From assembly GCA_016742075.1 (NCBI GenBank), contig JACVCL010000001.1, positions 62,001 to 126,000 on the forward strand: DNA of 64,000 nucleotides, given 5' to 3'. Under the pieces are notes generated by a model, which was not told the origin of the DNA, searched no databases, and saw only the letters and a program-made list of their open reading frames with translations. Positions 7,238-17,667 of the stretch are shown here, one piece after another (position 1 is the first letter of the stretch; each line of letters starts with the position of its first letter). The DNA comes from Phycisphaerales bacterium. Lineage in GTDB: Bacteria; Planctomycetota; Phycisphaerae; Phycisphaerales; UBA1924. The position numbers and the translations under genes were made by a program.

Positions 7238-9220
7238 ATGCCCACAGAATGCCGTAATCTTTCAGCGTTTCTCATCGTCACGATCACGGCGACGCTCGGC
7301 CTGCCCGCCGGGTGTGGTGGCTCATCGAGGCCGCCGCCGCAGGCCAGGGTGGTTCCGATCGTCTCCCGGGATGTACCGGCCCCGCTCCGCGGCACGATCG
7401 GGGCCGAAGCCAGCTTCCAAGGGCTTGAGCCGTTCCTCGCGACGGGCTACGGCCTGGTCGTCGGGCTCAACGGCACGGGCGGCTCCGACGTTCCGGCGCC
7501 CATCCGGGCGCAGATGGAGCGGGACATGGCCCGCATGGGTGTGGGCAAGGAAGTGAGCTCGCTTCGCAACCTGACGCCCGAGGAAATGCTGGCGGACAAG
7601 GGCGTGGCCATCGTGTTCGTTCAGGCGCTCGCCACCCCCGGCGCTCCCGCCGGCACGCGGTTCGACATAGTGGTCTCCGCCATACCCGGAAGCGGTGTGA
7701 CGAGCCTGGAGGGCGGCCGGCTGTGGACCACGCCGCTCCGCAGGGGCGTCCCGATCCCCGGCGGGCCCGCCACCGAGCCCATCGCCGAAGCCAGCGGGCC
7801 GATCTTCGTGAACCCGTTCATCGTCCCGGGAGACGCCGCGGCCCTGGCCGCCGCCGGATCGCGGGGCCCCGCCGGAAAGCCCGCCCGGGCTCGCCCTTCG
7901 GCCGACGACGACCGGCAGGTGGGCCGCATCCTGAACGGCGGCGTGGTGAAAAGCGAGATGCGGCCGGTGGTGCGCCTCGACAACCCGTCGCACACGCGTG
8001 CCAAGGCGATCACCGATGCGATCAACACCCGGTTCCCGCGCGGCACCAACCCCCGGCCCACCGCCCGCGGGATGAACGAGGACACCATCGAGATCAGCGT
8101 GCCGCGGGAGTACCAGAACCGGCTCGACGAGTTCGTGCAGGTGCTGCTGCACACGCGCGTCGAGCAGGGGTTCGCTGCCGACTTTGCCGTGCGCTACGCC
8201 GATGCCCTGAAGGAGTATCCCGAGCTGGCGGCGCCGATCAGCTGGTGCATTGAGGCTCTCGGAGAGGCCGCGGTCCCGTCGATCCGCCGTCTTTACAACT
8301 ACTCCGAGGTAGTACCGCGTCTCGCCGCGCTGCGGGCCGGCGCCCGGCTGGGTGACATCACGACCCGCCCATACCTTGAAGAGGTGGTTCGGAGCGGCAC
8401 CGCCGCGCAGAAATCCGAGGCATTGGGGCTGATGGGCCGCCTGGGCTCGGACCCGGCGATCAACCGGTTCCTGCGGGAGAAGATCGACGACCCGGACGTG
8501 CAGGTACGGATCGCGGCGTACGAGGCGCTCGACCGGCGGGCCGACCCGGCGATCGTGCGCAGCAAGCCGGGCGGGAAGTTCCTGCTGCACGCGGTCGATG
8601 CCGCCGAGCCCATGCTGTTCATGACCCAGCAGGGCGAGCCCAAGATTGTGGTGTTCGGCCGCCAGACGCAGGTCAGCCGGCCGGTCTTCGCGAACGTGTG
8701 GGGCGGGAAGTTCATGCTCTCGGCCGACTCGGCGCGGAGCAAGGTCCGCGTCTACTTCCGCGACACCGACGCGGTGCCCCCGCGCGAGGTCGAGATCGGC
8801 CCCGACGTGCTGGAGCTGCTCCAGTTCATGGCGGCTCGGTCCACGCCCGATACACCGGAGCCGGGGCTGGATATGACCTACGCCGAGATCGTCGGGGCGT
8901 TGTACAAGCTGGTGCAGGCGGGCGCGGTCAACGCCTCATTCGTGCCCGAGGACGACCGGCTGGCCCTCGAGCTCATTCGGGCGAACCAGAAGAATCAGGA
9001 GCCTGAGCGGCCTGAACTGGCCGACAAGCCGCTGGACGAGCCGGGCGCTTCGGGAACCGGCGTCGCCGGGGCCACCGGCGCAACGGGGCCACAACCGGTC
9101 GAGGAGGTGGCGACGCCGGCCCGGACGGCCCGGGAGCCCGCCGAACGAGCCCCGGACCCCGAGCGCGACCAGCGCCGCCAGCGGTACGTGGTGCCCATTC
9201 CGCCGCGGCCTCCCAAGTAA
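7238..9220 (+). CDS. FlgI (flagellar P-ring)-like lipoprotein with HEAT repeats
   Basis: Predicted lipoprotein: signal peptide ending LGLPAGC, the cysteine being the lipidation site. Residues ~40-340 resemble the flagellar P-ring protein FlgI, with ASFQGLEPFLATGYGLVVGLN then GTGG, RFDIVVSAIPGS and SLEGGRLWTTPL. Residues ~335-430 look like two or three HEAT-type helical repeats (alternating GLMGRLGSDPAINRFL and RIAAYEALDRRADPA). Next comes a domain of unknown type, then an acidic, Pro/Ala-rich tail. At 660 aa it is nearly twice the length of FlgI (~365 aa). No flagellar genes are near, so it may be an envelope ring or scaffold protein rather than part of a flagellum (inference). GTG 7235, eight bases after a TACCCT box, is an alternative start. 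Confidence 0.75.
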   Translation: MPTECRNLSAFLIVTITATLGLPAGCGGSSRPPPQARVVPIVSRDVPAPLRGTIGAEASFQGLEPFLATGYGLVVGLNGTGGSDVPAPIRAQMERDMARMGVGKEVSSLRNLTPEEMLADKGVAIVFVQALATPGAPAGTRFDIVVSAIPGSGVTSLEGGRLWTTPLRRGVPIPGGPATEPIAEASGPIFVNPFIVPGDAAALAAAGSRGPAGKPARARPSADDDRQVGRILNGGVVKSEMRPVVRLDNPSHTRAKAITDAINTRFPRGTNPRPTARGMNEDTIEISVPREYQNRLDEFVQVLLHTRVEQGFAADFAVRYADALKEYPELAAPISWCIEALGEAAVPSIRRLYNYSEVVPRLAALRAGARLGDITTRPYLEEVVRSGTAAQKSEALGLMGRLGSDPAINRFLREKIDDPDVQVRIAAYEALDRRADPAIVRSKPGGKFLLHAVDAAEPMLFMTQQGEPKIVVFGRQTQVSRPVFANVWGGKFMLSADSARSKVRVYFRDTDAVPPREVEIGPDVLELLQFMAARSTPDTPEPGLDMTYAEIVGALYKLVQAGAVNASFVPEDDRLALELIRANQKNQEPERPELADKPLDEPGASGTGVAGATGATGPQPVEEVATPARTAREPAERAPDPERDQRRQRYVVPIPPRPPK

Positions 9221-9455
9221 CCGCCGAGGCCCGTCCCCGCACCGCGGCAGCGGATCACACCCGGTCTGGGGCGGATCCCCGGTTGATCTCGCGGGGGGTC
9301 TTGGTGATACTCTGTGACGGTACAAGATGCGGGGTGCGTCGAATGCGGGCCACCAAGATGTACGGCCCCCGCCCCTCGTCAGCGCCGTGCCGGCCCCTCC
9401 GGGGCTCCGGCCACGCCACGGACGGCCCGTCTCGCACGGAGGTCGCGACTCAGCC

Positions 9456-12400
9456 ATGCGGCTCGCCAAACTCACCCTTTCGGGTTTCAAGTCTTTCGCC
9501 GACCGCACCGAGTTCACGTTCGACGCCGCCGTGACGGGCATCGTCGGCCCCAACGGGTGCGGCAAGTCGAACGTCGTCGACGCGGTGAAGTGGGTCCTCG
9601 GCGAGCGATCGGCCAAGAGCCTCCGCGGCTCAGAGATGGCCGACGTCATCTTCTCCGGCTCGGCGGGCCGCAAGCCCAGCGGCCTGGCGAGCGTGACACT
9701 GACGTTTGATAACCCCCTTCTCTCGGAGGCCGAGCTGGCCCTGCGAGAGGCGCGTCGGAAGCTTCGCGATCACGCGGCGGCGCTCGACTCGGCGTCCGCG
9801 GCCGCCGACGCCGCGACGATCGCGCACGAGGACGCCAGCCTGCTCGACGAGGCTTCCGACGCCGGGGCGATGATCGACCGCCACGCCGCGGCCCGGCGGC
9901 ACCTGCCGATCGACGCCGACACCGTCGAGGTGGAGCGTCGCCTGTACCGCGACGGCACCTCCCAGTACCTGATCAATCAGCGCAAGGCCCGGCTCCGCGA
10001 CATCCGCGAGCTATTCATGGACACCGGCGTGGGCGCCGACGCCTACTCGATCATCGAGCAGGGGAAGGTCGACGCCATGCTCCTGGCCAACCCCTACGAG
10101 CGGCGGGTGTTCTTCGAGGAAGCCGCGGGCGTGGCCAAGTTCAAGGCCCGGCGGATCGAGGCGCAGCGCAAGCTCGAACGCGCCGAGACGAACCTGGTGC
10201 GTGCCCGCGAGCAGCTCGAGTCGACCGAGCGCCGGCTGCGGATCGTGAAGGGTCAGGCCGTCAAGGCCCGGCGCTTCAAGGAGCTCGACACCGAACTCCG
10301 TGCCCTCAAGGCCGCGCTCGCCTTTGCGCACTACGACGACCTCCGGCAGAGGCTCGACGGCCTGACGTCGCGGCTGCAGGACCTGGAGTCCGAGCGGATC
10401 AGGTCGGCCCAGCTTCTGGCCGCGTGCGAGCAGGAAAAGCAGGACGCCGAGCTCGTCCGGCACGAGATCATCTCCGCCCAGCAGGGTCTGGAGCGCGAGC
10501 GATCGGCCGCCGAGCACCGCGCGGCCTCCGCGCGGCAGCGCCGGGCGATGTCCGAGTCGGCTCTCGCGGAAGAGCGTCGCCGCCTCTCGGCCGACGAATC
10601 CCGGATCGGTGAGCTGGAGGCTCAGATCGTCGCTCTGACGCGCGATGCCGAGGAGCAGGCCGGTCTGGCCGAGCAGACCACGTCGCTCCTGAATCACGCC
10701 GAGCAGCGGCTGAACGCCGCGGCGACAACGCGGGAGGCGCTCCAAAGAGACCTGACCGACCAGCGATTGAAGCTCGGCGAGGCCCGGGGCTCGGCGGCGA
10801 ACATCGAGCGGGAACGCATCGCGCTGGTCACGCGGGTGGAGTCCGATCGCCGGCGGTTGGCCCAGCTCGCCGAGCAGCAGGCCCGTGCGCAGGCGCGGCT
10901 TTCGGGGATCGAGCGGGAGTCGGCCGATCTCGGCTCCCAGCACGAGGCGGCGTTTTCGCAGGCCGCCGAACGCCGCACCCGCGTCTTGGCCATCGAGGCG
11001 GACCTGGCCCGGCACTCGGCGTCGGCGGCCGATCTCTCGGCCGAGCAGCGGTCTCTGACCGAGCGCCTGAACGAGTCTGAGCAACTCGCGGCACGCCTTG
11101 ATAGTCGGCGCGCGGTGCTCCAGGAGATGGCCGAGCAGCGCGTCGGGCTGGCGGAGTCCGTAAAGGCCGTGCTGGCGCGGCGCGACGACGAGCGCGCCGC
11201 CCGGGCGAGCGACCCGTCCGCGTCGGCCCCGTTCGCGGAGATCATCGCCCCGCTCGCCGAGCTCATCGAGGTCGATCGGTCCGACGCCGTGCCGGTTGAG
11301 GCGGCGCTGGGCTCGGCGCTGCAGGCGCTCGTGGTGCCCAGGCCGGCCGACGCCGGGTTGTCGGCGATGGTCGCGGGCGCGGTCTCGCTGCCGGGGCGCG
11401 TCGCCCTGCTGCCGGTCGAGAGCGCCGCCGAGACGGCACTCGATATCGAGGGCGCCACCCCGCTGTCCGGGCTGGTCCGCACCGACGCGGCCTTCCGCCC
11501 GCTGATCGACCGTCTGCTGGGCCGCACCTTCCTGGTCGAGTCGCTCGACGGGGAGTGGGCCCCCCTGCTCCGTTCGAGGGGCGCCCGCATCGTCACCCGC
11601 GACGGCGCCCTCGTGGAGCCCGACGGACGGGTGGTGCTGGGCCCGATGAGCGGCGGCGGCGGCGAGTCGCAGGGGCTTCTCCAGCGGGCCGCGGAGCTCG
11701 CGGATCTGGAGACCCGCCTGGCCGATCTTTCCACGCGGCTGGATGCCGACCGGAACGCCGCCCGCGACCTCGGCGAGCGTGCCGCGGCGATCAACGCGGC
11801 CATGAGCGAACGCCGGTCGGCACTGGCGGCCGAGCAGCGAGCCCTGGCGGGCGATGAGGCCCGGGTTGAACGTCTGGCCTCCGACGCCAAGCGGCTGGAG
11901 CGCGACCGCACCCAGGCGGCCGACGAGCTCGCGGCCGCCTCGCAGCGCGCCGGGGCCCTCGAGCGCGAGCAGGCCCAGGCCGACGAGCGGGCCCAGAGCC
12001 TTCAGCGGCTGGCCGATGAGCAGAACGCGGTGGTGGCGGAGCTGGAGGCGCAGATCGCCTCGGCCCAGCAGCGTCTGGACACCGCGACCGAGCAGCTGGC
12101 GGCGGCCCGGGTCGAGGCCGGGCAGCTCGGCGAGAAGCTGGCCGGGGCGCGGCGTGAGCTGCGCCGCCTGAACTCGGCGGCTGAAGAGGCGGACCGCGCC
12201 AAGGCCCGCGTGTCCGAGCATCTGGCCCTTGCCCGCGGGAGGCTGGCCGAGCACGAGCGGACAATCGCCGAGGCCGAGGCGGAGGTGGTCTCGTCCACCA
12301 CCGCGTTCGAGCGAGCCGAGGCCGAACTGGCGCCGCTCGCGGCCCGCCTCGACGCCGCGGCCGGCACGCTCTCGCAGCTGGCCGATCGCCTGTCGGCGGC

Positions 12401-13394
12401 GCGGGCCCACGCCGGGCACATCGAACGCGACTGGAACAGCCTCGAAATCTCCAAGCGCGAGCTGGAAGTCCGCCGCGAGCATCTGGAAGACCGCACGCGC
12501 GAGGACATCGCGATCGACCTGGCCGCCGAGTACGACGACTACCGCGCCACCGTCGCCTCGGGCGGGGTGGCCGCGATCGACACCGAGGCCGCGGCGGCCC
12601 AGGCCGAGGCGCTCAAGGACGAGATCCGCAAGCTCGGCAACGTGAACCTTGACGCGATCGACGAAGAATCGCAGCTGGCCACCCGCAACGAGGACCTGAT
12701 CCGGCAGGTGGCGGATATCGACAGCGCCCGCGAGCAGCTCGCGTCGCTGATCCAGCGGCTGTCGGACGCGTCTCGCGATCGCTTCCGCGAGGCTTTCGAG
12801 AAGATCGCGGAGCACTTCTCGGGCGACTCGGGCATGTTCCGCAAGCTCTTCGGCGGCGGCCGGGCTGAGGTGCGACTGATCCCGATGCCCGACACCGGCG
12901 AGGTGGACTGGCTCGAGTCGGGCGTCGAGGTCACGGCCAAGCCGCCGGGCAAGGAGCCCCGATCCATCAGCCAGCTTTCGGGCGGAGAGAAGACGATGAC
13001 CGCCGTGGCGCTGCTGCTCTCGATCTTCCAGAGCAAGCCCTCGCCGTTCTGCATCCTCGACGAGGTTGACGCCGCGCTCGACGATTCGAACGTCGGCCGC
13101 TTCGCCGGCATCATCCGGCAGTTCCTCGATCAGTGCCACTTCATCGTCATCACCCACAACAAGAAGACGATGCAGGCGGCCGACCAGCTGTACGGCGTGA
13201 CGATGCAGGAACGCGGCGTGTCCAAGCGCGTGGCCGTCCGGTTCGATCAGGTCCGCGAGGACGGGCACATCGACGGTGCCGCCGCGGGCGGCGATCCGGC
13301 GACGGCGCCTGCCGAGGCGTCGGCGGGCCAGGCCTCAGCGATCATCGAGCCACGACCGCGCCGGAGAAAGTCGGCCCCGATCCAGGCATCCTGA
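9456..13394 (+). CDS. smc: Chromosome segregation ATPase SMC
   Basis: Structural maintenance of chromosomes protein; its dimer acts with ScpA/ScpB to compact and segregate DNA. 1312 aa from the ATG, with GGAGG upstream. Walker A is GPNGCGKSN (~31-39). Two long coiled coils flank the hinge (~565-740, ending near [11 protein letters not shown]). The ABC signature is [12 protein letters not shown] (~1174) and Walker [14 protein letters not shown] (~1199), followed by the H-loop segment [11 protein letters not shown]. Between VTLTFDN and [13 protein letters not shown], where family members have a short loop, there is an extra Ala-rich helical stretch of about 65 residues (~87-151). A possible promoter (GATACTCT near 9306) would leave a leader of ~135 bases. 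Confidence 0.96.
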   Translation: MRLAKLTLSGFKSFADRTEFTFDAAVTGIVGPNGCGKSNVVDAVKWVLGERSAKSLRGSEMADVIFSGSAGRKPSGLASVTLTFDNPLLSEAELALREARRKLRDHAAALDSASAAADAATIAHEDASLLDEASDAGAMIDRHAAARRHLPIDADTVEVERRLYRDGTSQYLINQRKARLRDIRELFMDTGVGADAYSIIEQGKVDAMLLANPYERRVFFEEAAGVAKFKARRIEAQRKLERAETNLVRAREQLESTERRLRIVKGQAVKARRFKELDTELRALKAALAFAHYDDLRQRLDGLTSRLQDLESERIRSAQLLAACEQEKQDAELVRHEIISAQQGLERERSAAEHRAASARQRRAMSESALAEERRRLSADESRIGELEAQIVALTRDAEEQAGLAEQTTSLLNHAEQRLNAAATTREALQRDLTDQRLKLGEARGSAANIERERIALVTRVESDRRRLAQLAEQQARAQARLSGIERESADLGSQHEAAFSQAAERRTRVLAIEADLARHSASAADLSAEQRSLTERLNESEQLAARLDSRRAVLQEMAEQRVGLAESVKAVLARRDDERAARASDPSASAPFAEIIAPLAELIEVDRSDAVPVEAALGSALQALVVPRPADAGLSAMVAGAVSLPGRVALLPVESAAETALDIEGATPLSGLVRTDAAFRPLIDRLLGRTFLVESLDGEWAPLLRSRGARIVTRDGALVEPDGRVVLGPMSGGGGESQGLLQRAAELADLETRLADLSTRLDADRNAARDLGERAAAINAAMSERRSALAAEQRALAGDEARVERLASDAKRLERDRTQAADELAAASQRAGALEREQAQADERAQSLQRLADEQNAVVAELEAQIASAQQRLDTATEQLAAARVEAGQLGEKLAGARRELRRLNSAAEEADRAKARVSEHLALARGRLAEHERTIAEAEAEVVSSTTAFERAEAELAPLAARLDAAAGTLSQLADRLSAARAHAGHIERDWNSLEISKRELEVRREHLEDRTREDIAIDLAAEYDDYRATVASGGVAAIDTEAAAAQAEALKDEIRKLGNVNLDAIDEESQLATRNEDLIRQVADIDSAREQLASLIQRLSDASRDRFREAFEKIAEHFSGDSGMFRKLFGGGRAEVRLIPMPDTGEVDWLESGVEVTAKPPGKEPRSISQLSGGEKTMTAVALLLSIFQSKPSPFCILDEVDAALDDSNVGRFAGIIRQFLDQCHFIVITHNKKTMQAADQLYGVTMQERGVSKRVAVRFDQVREDGHIDGAAAGGDPATAPAEASAGQASAIIEPRPRRRKSAPIQAS

Positions 13395-13435
13395 GAAGGC
13401 CCCTCCGCCGGGTTGCGCACCGGCCAGCGGCCGCT

Positions 13436-14107
13436 TTACTTGGCGACGGCTTCAGCGGGCGTGAGCACGAAGGTGGGGCCCGGCACGCCGCCGAGCGCTC
13501 GGATGGCGTCCTGGATCTCGCGGTCATTGGGGGCCAGGGAGAGCGCCATGCGGTACCGCTCCATCGCCCGAGCCTTGTCGCCGACCGACTGGTAGAAGTC
13601 GGCCAGAAGATACTGCGGGGCCAGGGACCGGCCCTTGTCGACCTCGGCCGCCCGGAGCAGGGCCCGCTCGGCCTCGTCGTGATCGCCCGCGGCCGTCAGG
13701 TACTGCCCGAGGAGCATCCAGTCCTGCGCGCGGTTCCGCGTCTGGGCGCCGCTCCGCAGCTCGGCGGTCATCGACTGGAGGTCTCCGGACCCCAGCATCG
13801 AGGTGGCGAGTCCCTTGATGGTGTCGCGGTCATTGGGCTTGACCGTGTAAATCTGCTCCCAGTGCTCTCGGGCCAGGGCAAACTTCTGCTGCTTCATCAG
13901 CGACCGCGCCAGCCGGGCACGGTCGTCGATGTCGCCGGGCTCGCGCCGGACCAACTCGCGGTACTCACCCTCCGCGGCGGCCCAGTCGCTGCGCCACATG
14001 GCCCGCTCGCCCGACTCGCGGACCACGTGCGAGGCCCGCTGCTGCTGGCAGGCGGGGAGGGCGGACAGGGCGAGGACAAGGGCGGCAGCAAGGGTTCGGC
14101 GGCTCAT
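13436..14107 (-). CDS. Tetratricopeptide repeat lipoprotein
   Basis: Exported protein of 223 aa. Signal peptide MSRRTLAAALVLALSALPAC with lipobox LPAC predicts lipidation at Cys20. The rest is alpha-helical with four or five degenerate TPR units (for example ALARGHWEQ-like and RAMERYRMALSLAPND pairs), so it probably binds other proteins at the envelope. Start chosen at the ATG with GGAG eight bases upstream; the track ORF begins 39 bases earlier. TACACT about 27 bases before the start is a likely -10. It converges with smc. The function beyond protein binding cannot be read from the sequence. Confidence 0.8.
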   Translation of the reverse strand: MSRRTLAAALVLALSALPACQQQRASHVVRESGERAMWRSDWAAAEGEYRELVRREPGDIDDRARLARSLMKQQKFALAREHWEQIYTVKPNDRDTIKGLATSMLGSGDLQSMTAELRSGAQTRNRAQDWMLLGQYLTAAGDHDEAERALLRAAEVDKGRSLAPQYLLADFYQSVGDKARAMERYRMALSLAPNDREIQDAIRALGGVPGPTFVLTPAEAVAK

Positions 14108-14237
14108 GGTCGTCTCCGGATGGGTCGCAAGGGTAGTGTACGGCAAAGCGTTCGGACGATGAATGTCGGCCGCCCTCGCGATGGGCGCTCAGAGTTGGCG
14201 TCCGGATCCTCGCCGCCGCTGTTTTCCACAACCGCCC

Positions 14238-14639
14238 GTGAACCCCCTGGTCGTCCTCAGACACGATCTGCCCCCGGTGTCCGCCGCTCAGCCCGGCGGC
14301 CACCACTACGACGTGCTGCTGTCCCGGCTTGCCGAGCCGGCCGACCCCGATCAGCGCGTTCTGATGGCCTGGCGGATCGCGGCCGCGGTGTGGAAGAAGG
14401 GCCCGTTCGTCCGCGAGTTCGAGGCCGAGCGCATGCCCGACCACCGGGCGGCGTACCTTGAGTACGAGGGCGAGATCTCCGGCGGCCGCGGCACCGTCAG
14501 GCGGGTGCTCACCGCCTCCTGCGCCATCGACGAGGACGGCCCGAGCGTCGTGCGGATCCGCGTCGGGGTCGGGCCTGTCGTCCGATCGGTCGTCGGCACG
14601 CTGGTGTCCGGCGACCGCTGGCGCTTTGTCGTCGCCTAG
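14238..14639 (+). CDS. Conserved-looking hypothetical protein
   Basis: Not recognised. 133 aa from the GTG in VNPLVVLRHDLPPVS; the track ORF extends 75 bases further into sequence that reads like non-coding. It is soluble, with no signal peptide or membrane helix. The middle (HHYDVLLSRLAEPADPDQRVLMAWRI) and the regular alternation of charged and hydrophobic residues suggest a real folded alpha/beta protein. It reaches within 65 bases of asnB on the same strand and may be co-transcribed with it. Coding is supported by third-position GC bias; function unknown. Confidence 0.6.
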   Translation: MNPLVVLRHDLPPVSAAQPGGHHYDVLLSRLAEPADPDQRVLMAWRIAAAVWKKGPFVREFEAERMPDHRAAYLEYEGEISGGRGTVRRVLTASCAIDEDGPSVVRIRVGVGPVVRSVVGTLVSGDRWRFVVA

Positions 14640-14703
14640 CGCCCGGCCGCCCGTTCGTCACTGCCCCGAGCCCCGTTCCCCCCAAGCGAGCGACCAGACC
14701 CAC

Positions 14704-16542
14704 GTGTGCGGCATCCTCGGCATTCTCGCGGCGTCCGGCCGCCAGCCTTCGGTGAGCGGAGACGCCGCGGCGCGTCTCCGTGACCGGCTGGCCCACCGGG
14801 GTCCCGATGCCTGCGGGGTGTTCGAATCCTCTCAGATCGTGCTGGCCCACCGGCGGCTGAAGGTCGTCGATCTGTCGGAGGCCGGCGCTCAGCCGATGCG
14901 CGGTGAGCGATTCGTCATCGTGTACAACGGTGAGCTCTACAACGACGCGGAAGTCCGTGCCGAGCTTGGGTCGTTGGGCGCCAGGTTCCACTCAGCATCC
15001 GATACCGAGACGATCCTGCGGGCGTGGGAGCTGTGGGGACGTGGCTGCCTGCCGCGGCTCCGGGGAATGTACGCCCTGGCGGTGTGGGACCGGCTGGAGC
15101 ACCGGCTCACGCTCGCCCGTGATCCGCTGGGAATCAAGCCGCTGTACTACGCCATGGCGGGGGCCGACGAACTGGTCTTTGCCAGTGAGATTCCGGCCCT
15201 GCTCGGTCATCCGCGCATCAAGCCGCGGCCCAATCCGTGGATGGTCTCGGCGTACCTGACGACCATCCGCACGGTGCTGGGGGAGCACACGCTCTTCGAG
15301 GGCGTGCACGCCGTGAAACCGGCGGAGTGGATCGACGTCGACGCCTCGCGGCCGGAGAGCCTGGCCGTAAGCCGTGGCATCCACTGGACCGGCCCCCGGG
15401 TCCGGGCCGACACCACGCTCTCGGACGGCGCGGGGATCGTGCGGAACGCGGTGCAGCAGTCGGTAAGAGCGCACCTCCGGTCGGACGTTCCGGTGTGCTG
15501 CCTGCTCTCGGGCGGACTCGACAGCACGATCATCGCGACCGAGGCCGCGGGCCCCCTTCGCGGCGGCGGACCGGTTCGGACATTCGCGGCGGGCGCCGCC
15601 GACACGGGCGACAACAACGACCTCGACTTCGCCCGCTTCGTCGCCTCGCGACTGGGCACGCGCCACGCCGAAGCCGTGGTGACCCGGGAGCTGTTCGCCG
15701 AGCGTTGGGCGTGGATGGTCAGTCGCCTTGGCGTGCCGCTGAGCACGCCGAATGAGGTGGCGATCCACGCGGTCTCCGAGCGGCTCAGGGCCGACGGCTG
15801 TGTCGTCACGCTCAGCGGCGAGGGGGCCGACGAGCTGCTGGGCGGGTACGAGCTGCCCCTGACCGGGGCGTCGCAGTACCTCGCCGAGCGAGCGGCCGGC
15901 CGGGACCCTCGCCCGGCGGGTGCGTTCGAACTGGCGTTCAACGGCTGGATGACCGGGGAGGTCAAGGCTTCGTTGCTCACTGAGACGGCCTGGCGGTCGG
16001 CCGAGGCCGACGCACGGCTGCAGGTTTGGGCCAAAGAGGAGTTCGCCCGCGCCGCCGAAGAGACGGGGAGCGAGGATCTCTCGGCGCATCTTCGCTTCCA
16101 GCGGCGCGTCAATCTCACCGGCCTTCTCCAGCGGCTTGACACCGCCACCATGCTCGCCGGCGTCGAAGGGCGAACGCCGTTCGCCGATGCCACGGTGGCC
16201 GAGGCTTGCGAGGCGCTGCCGATGGCGTGCAAGTTCCTCGCGTCCCCGGCGGGAGCCGGCGCGGTGCCGGGGCCGGCGGCCGCGGCTCAGACGAAGCTGG
16301 CCCTCCGGGCGGCCTTCGCCGACCGCGTGGCCCCCGAGGTCCTCAGCCGGCCGAAAGCCAGCTTCCCCCTGCCGTTCCAGGAGTGGGTTGCCGACAGCGC
16401 CGCCGGGCTCTGCGGATCGGGCTTCGCCCGGGCGTGGCTGCGCGACGGCGCCGCCGAGCTGCTCGCCGCCCGGGCGAGCGAGCACTGGAACCTGCTGTGG
16501 CCGATGATCAACCTGGCCAGGTGGTGGGCCCGGTGGTGGTGA
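14704..16542 (+). CDS. asnB: Asparagine synthase (glutamine-hydrolysing), AsnB family
   Basis: Two-domain amidotransferase making asparagine from aspartate, glutamine and ATP. The GTG start is fixed because Cys2 must be the glutaminase nucleophile (MCGILGIL). The class II GATase domain spans ~1-200, with RGPDACGVF, VYNGELYN and ARDPLGIKPLYY. The synthetase domain has the PP-loop CLLSGGLDSTII (~267) and LSGEGADELLGGYE. 612 aa, normal for the B. subtilis AsnB/AsnO type. Because a PEP-CTERM-like protein occurs in this genome, an exopolysaccharide-linked amidotransferase of the same family is an alternative, but no exosortase or glycosyltransferase genes are adjacent. Confidence 0.88.
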   Translation: MCGILGILAASGRQPSVSGDAAARLRDRLAHRGPDACGVFESSQIVLAHRRLKVVDLSEAGAQPMRGERFVIVYNGELYNDAEVRAELGSLGARFHSASDTETILRAWELWGRGCLPRLRGMYALAVWDRLEHRLTLARDPLGIKPLYYAMAGADELVFASEIPALLGHPRIKPRPNPWMVSAYLTTIRTVLGEHTLFEGVHAVKPAEWIDVDASRPESLAVSRGIHWTGPRVRADTTLSDGAGIVRNAVQQSVRAHLRSDVPVCCLLSGGLDSTIIATEAAGPLRGGGPVRTFAAGAADTGDNNDLDFARFVASRLGTRHAEAVVTRELFAERWAWMVSRLGVPLSTPNEVAIHAVSERLRADGCVVTLSGEGADELLGGYELPLTGASQYLAERAAGRDPRPAGAFELAFNGWMTGEVKASLLTETAWRSAEADARLQVWAKEEFARAAEETGSEDLSAHLRFQRRVNLTGLLQRLDTATMLAGVEGRTPFADATVAEACEALPMACKFLASPAGAGAVPGPAAAAQTKLALRAAFADRVAPEVLSRPKASFPLPFQEWVADSAAGLCGSGFARAWLRDGAAELLAARASEHWNLLWPMINLARWWARWW

Positions 16543-16587
16543 GGCCCGCGGGGCCGCCCGGCCAGGCCGAGGGCACGCGGAAGCGGA

Positions 16588-17667
16588 TTACTTGTCGGAA
16601 GGCGTGAGGTCGATCACGACAGGAGAGTGGTCGCTCGCGTACCCGGGCGGGGTGGGCGTGGTCCGCCAGTCCATCTCGGCCGGCCGCTGGGGGGTGGCGA
16701 GGATGAAGGCCGAACCCGGCACGTACTCCTTGAATACCGCGGCGTTGAGCAGCACGAAGTCGATCGTCCGGCCCGAGGCGTGGCTGATGAACGCCGTGTC
16801 CTTGGGCTTGCGGCCTTCCGCCAGAGGATCGACGAGGCCGGCCCGCTTGTATTCGAGCACCGACTGGGCGTTGGGGGTGGCGTTGAAGTCGCCCAGCACG
16901 ACGATGTTCCGCTCGGGGCTCTCCTTCTGCATCGACACGACGATGTCGGTGAGCGCCTTGGCCTCGGCCTCGCGCCACCAGTCGTTCCTCGCGCCCGACT
17001 TCTGGTGCACCACGATCAGTGTCAGTTCGTAAGGCTTGGCTTCGTCGGACTTGCCGGGGATGTCGATGGTCACGCACAGCGGCGACCGGCGCCAGCGCAT
17101 CGGCTTGCCGGCGCTTTGATTCGGGCGGCCGTCGATTTCCCCCGGCTGGGGGCCGCCGATGATCCGGTCGGGCCAGATCTTCGCCTCGACGATCGGGTAA
17201 CGGGAGAGCACGGCCTGCTCGATGCCCCGCTCGTCGCCGACGTCGAGAGAGAGGATGTGGTCGTAGCCCAGCCCCTTGAGGTACGTGTCGCGGAAGTGCT
17301 TGAGCGTCTCGATCGACTCGACTTCCTGAAGGCCGATCACATCCGCATCGAGGCGGCGGATGGCCTCGGCCACCGCCGCCTTCTCGGAGTCGGGCTTGAC
17401 CGAGCGTGCATCGTCGGACTGCCCGGTGTAGGCCGGCGAGTCGATGTGATCGAAGAGGTTCTCGACGTTGTACGACACCACACGGATGGCCCCCGCTGCC
17501 TTGGGTTTGGGCTCGCGGATGCCCGTCCGGAACGCCGCGGGCGTGGTGGACACCGGGGCCTCGGCCTTGGGCGCCACCGGGGCCGCGGGCTGCCCCAGGC
17601 ACACGGGCCACGCGGCCAGACCGAGGAGAACCGCCACCGACAGCGAGAGCGTCTTCAGACGGGGCAT
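16588..17667 (-). CDS. Exported endonuclease/exonuclease/phosphatase family protein
   Basis: Metal-dependent phosphodiesterase of the DNase I-like EEP superfamily. N-terminal signal peptide with hydrophobic core SVAVLLGLAAWPVCLG, so it acts outside the cytoplasm. Active-site motifs in order: RVVSYNVENLFD (Asn), IGLQEVES (catalytic Glu), GDFNATPNA (Asp, Asn) and YASDHSPVVIDL (the terminal Asp-His pair). All catalytic residues are present. 359 aa is typical of a stand-alone exported member. Upstream there is a TATTAT -10 candidate about 45 bases away and CGGAG before the ATG. Substrate (DNA, sugar phosphate or phospholipid) cannot be predicted. Confidence 0.88.
   Translation of the reverse strand: MPRLKTLSLSVAVLLGLAAWPVCLGQPAAPVAPKAEAPVSTTPAAFRTGIREPKPKAAGAIRVVSYNVENLFDHIDSPAYTGQSDDARSVKPDSEKAAVAEAIRRLDADVIGLQEVESIETLKHFRDTYLKGLGYDHILSLDVGDERGIEQAVLSRYPIVEAKIWPDRIIGGPQPGEIDGRPNQSAGKPMRWRRSPLCVTIDIPGKSDEAKPYELTLIVVHQKSGARNDWWREAEAKALTDIVVSMQKESPERNIVVLGDFNATPNAQSVLEYKRAGLVDPLAEGRKPKDTAFISHASGRTIDFVLLNAAVFKEYVPGSAFILATPQRPAEMDWRTTPTPPGYASDHSPVVIDLTPSDK

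Noticed and set aside
10011-13268. 1085-aa ORF antisense to smc
   Set aside because: GC-rich frame shadow: Arg/Gly/Leu/Asp-biased, no domain motifs, and smc on the other strand is unmistakable. The same applies to 1072-3096 (-), 23059-25578 (+), 30358-33168 (+), 34254-36059 (-) and 52411-53856 (+).
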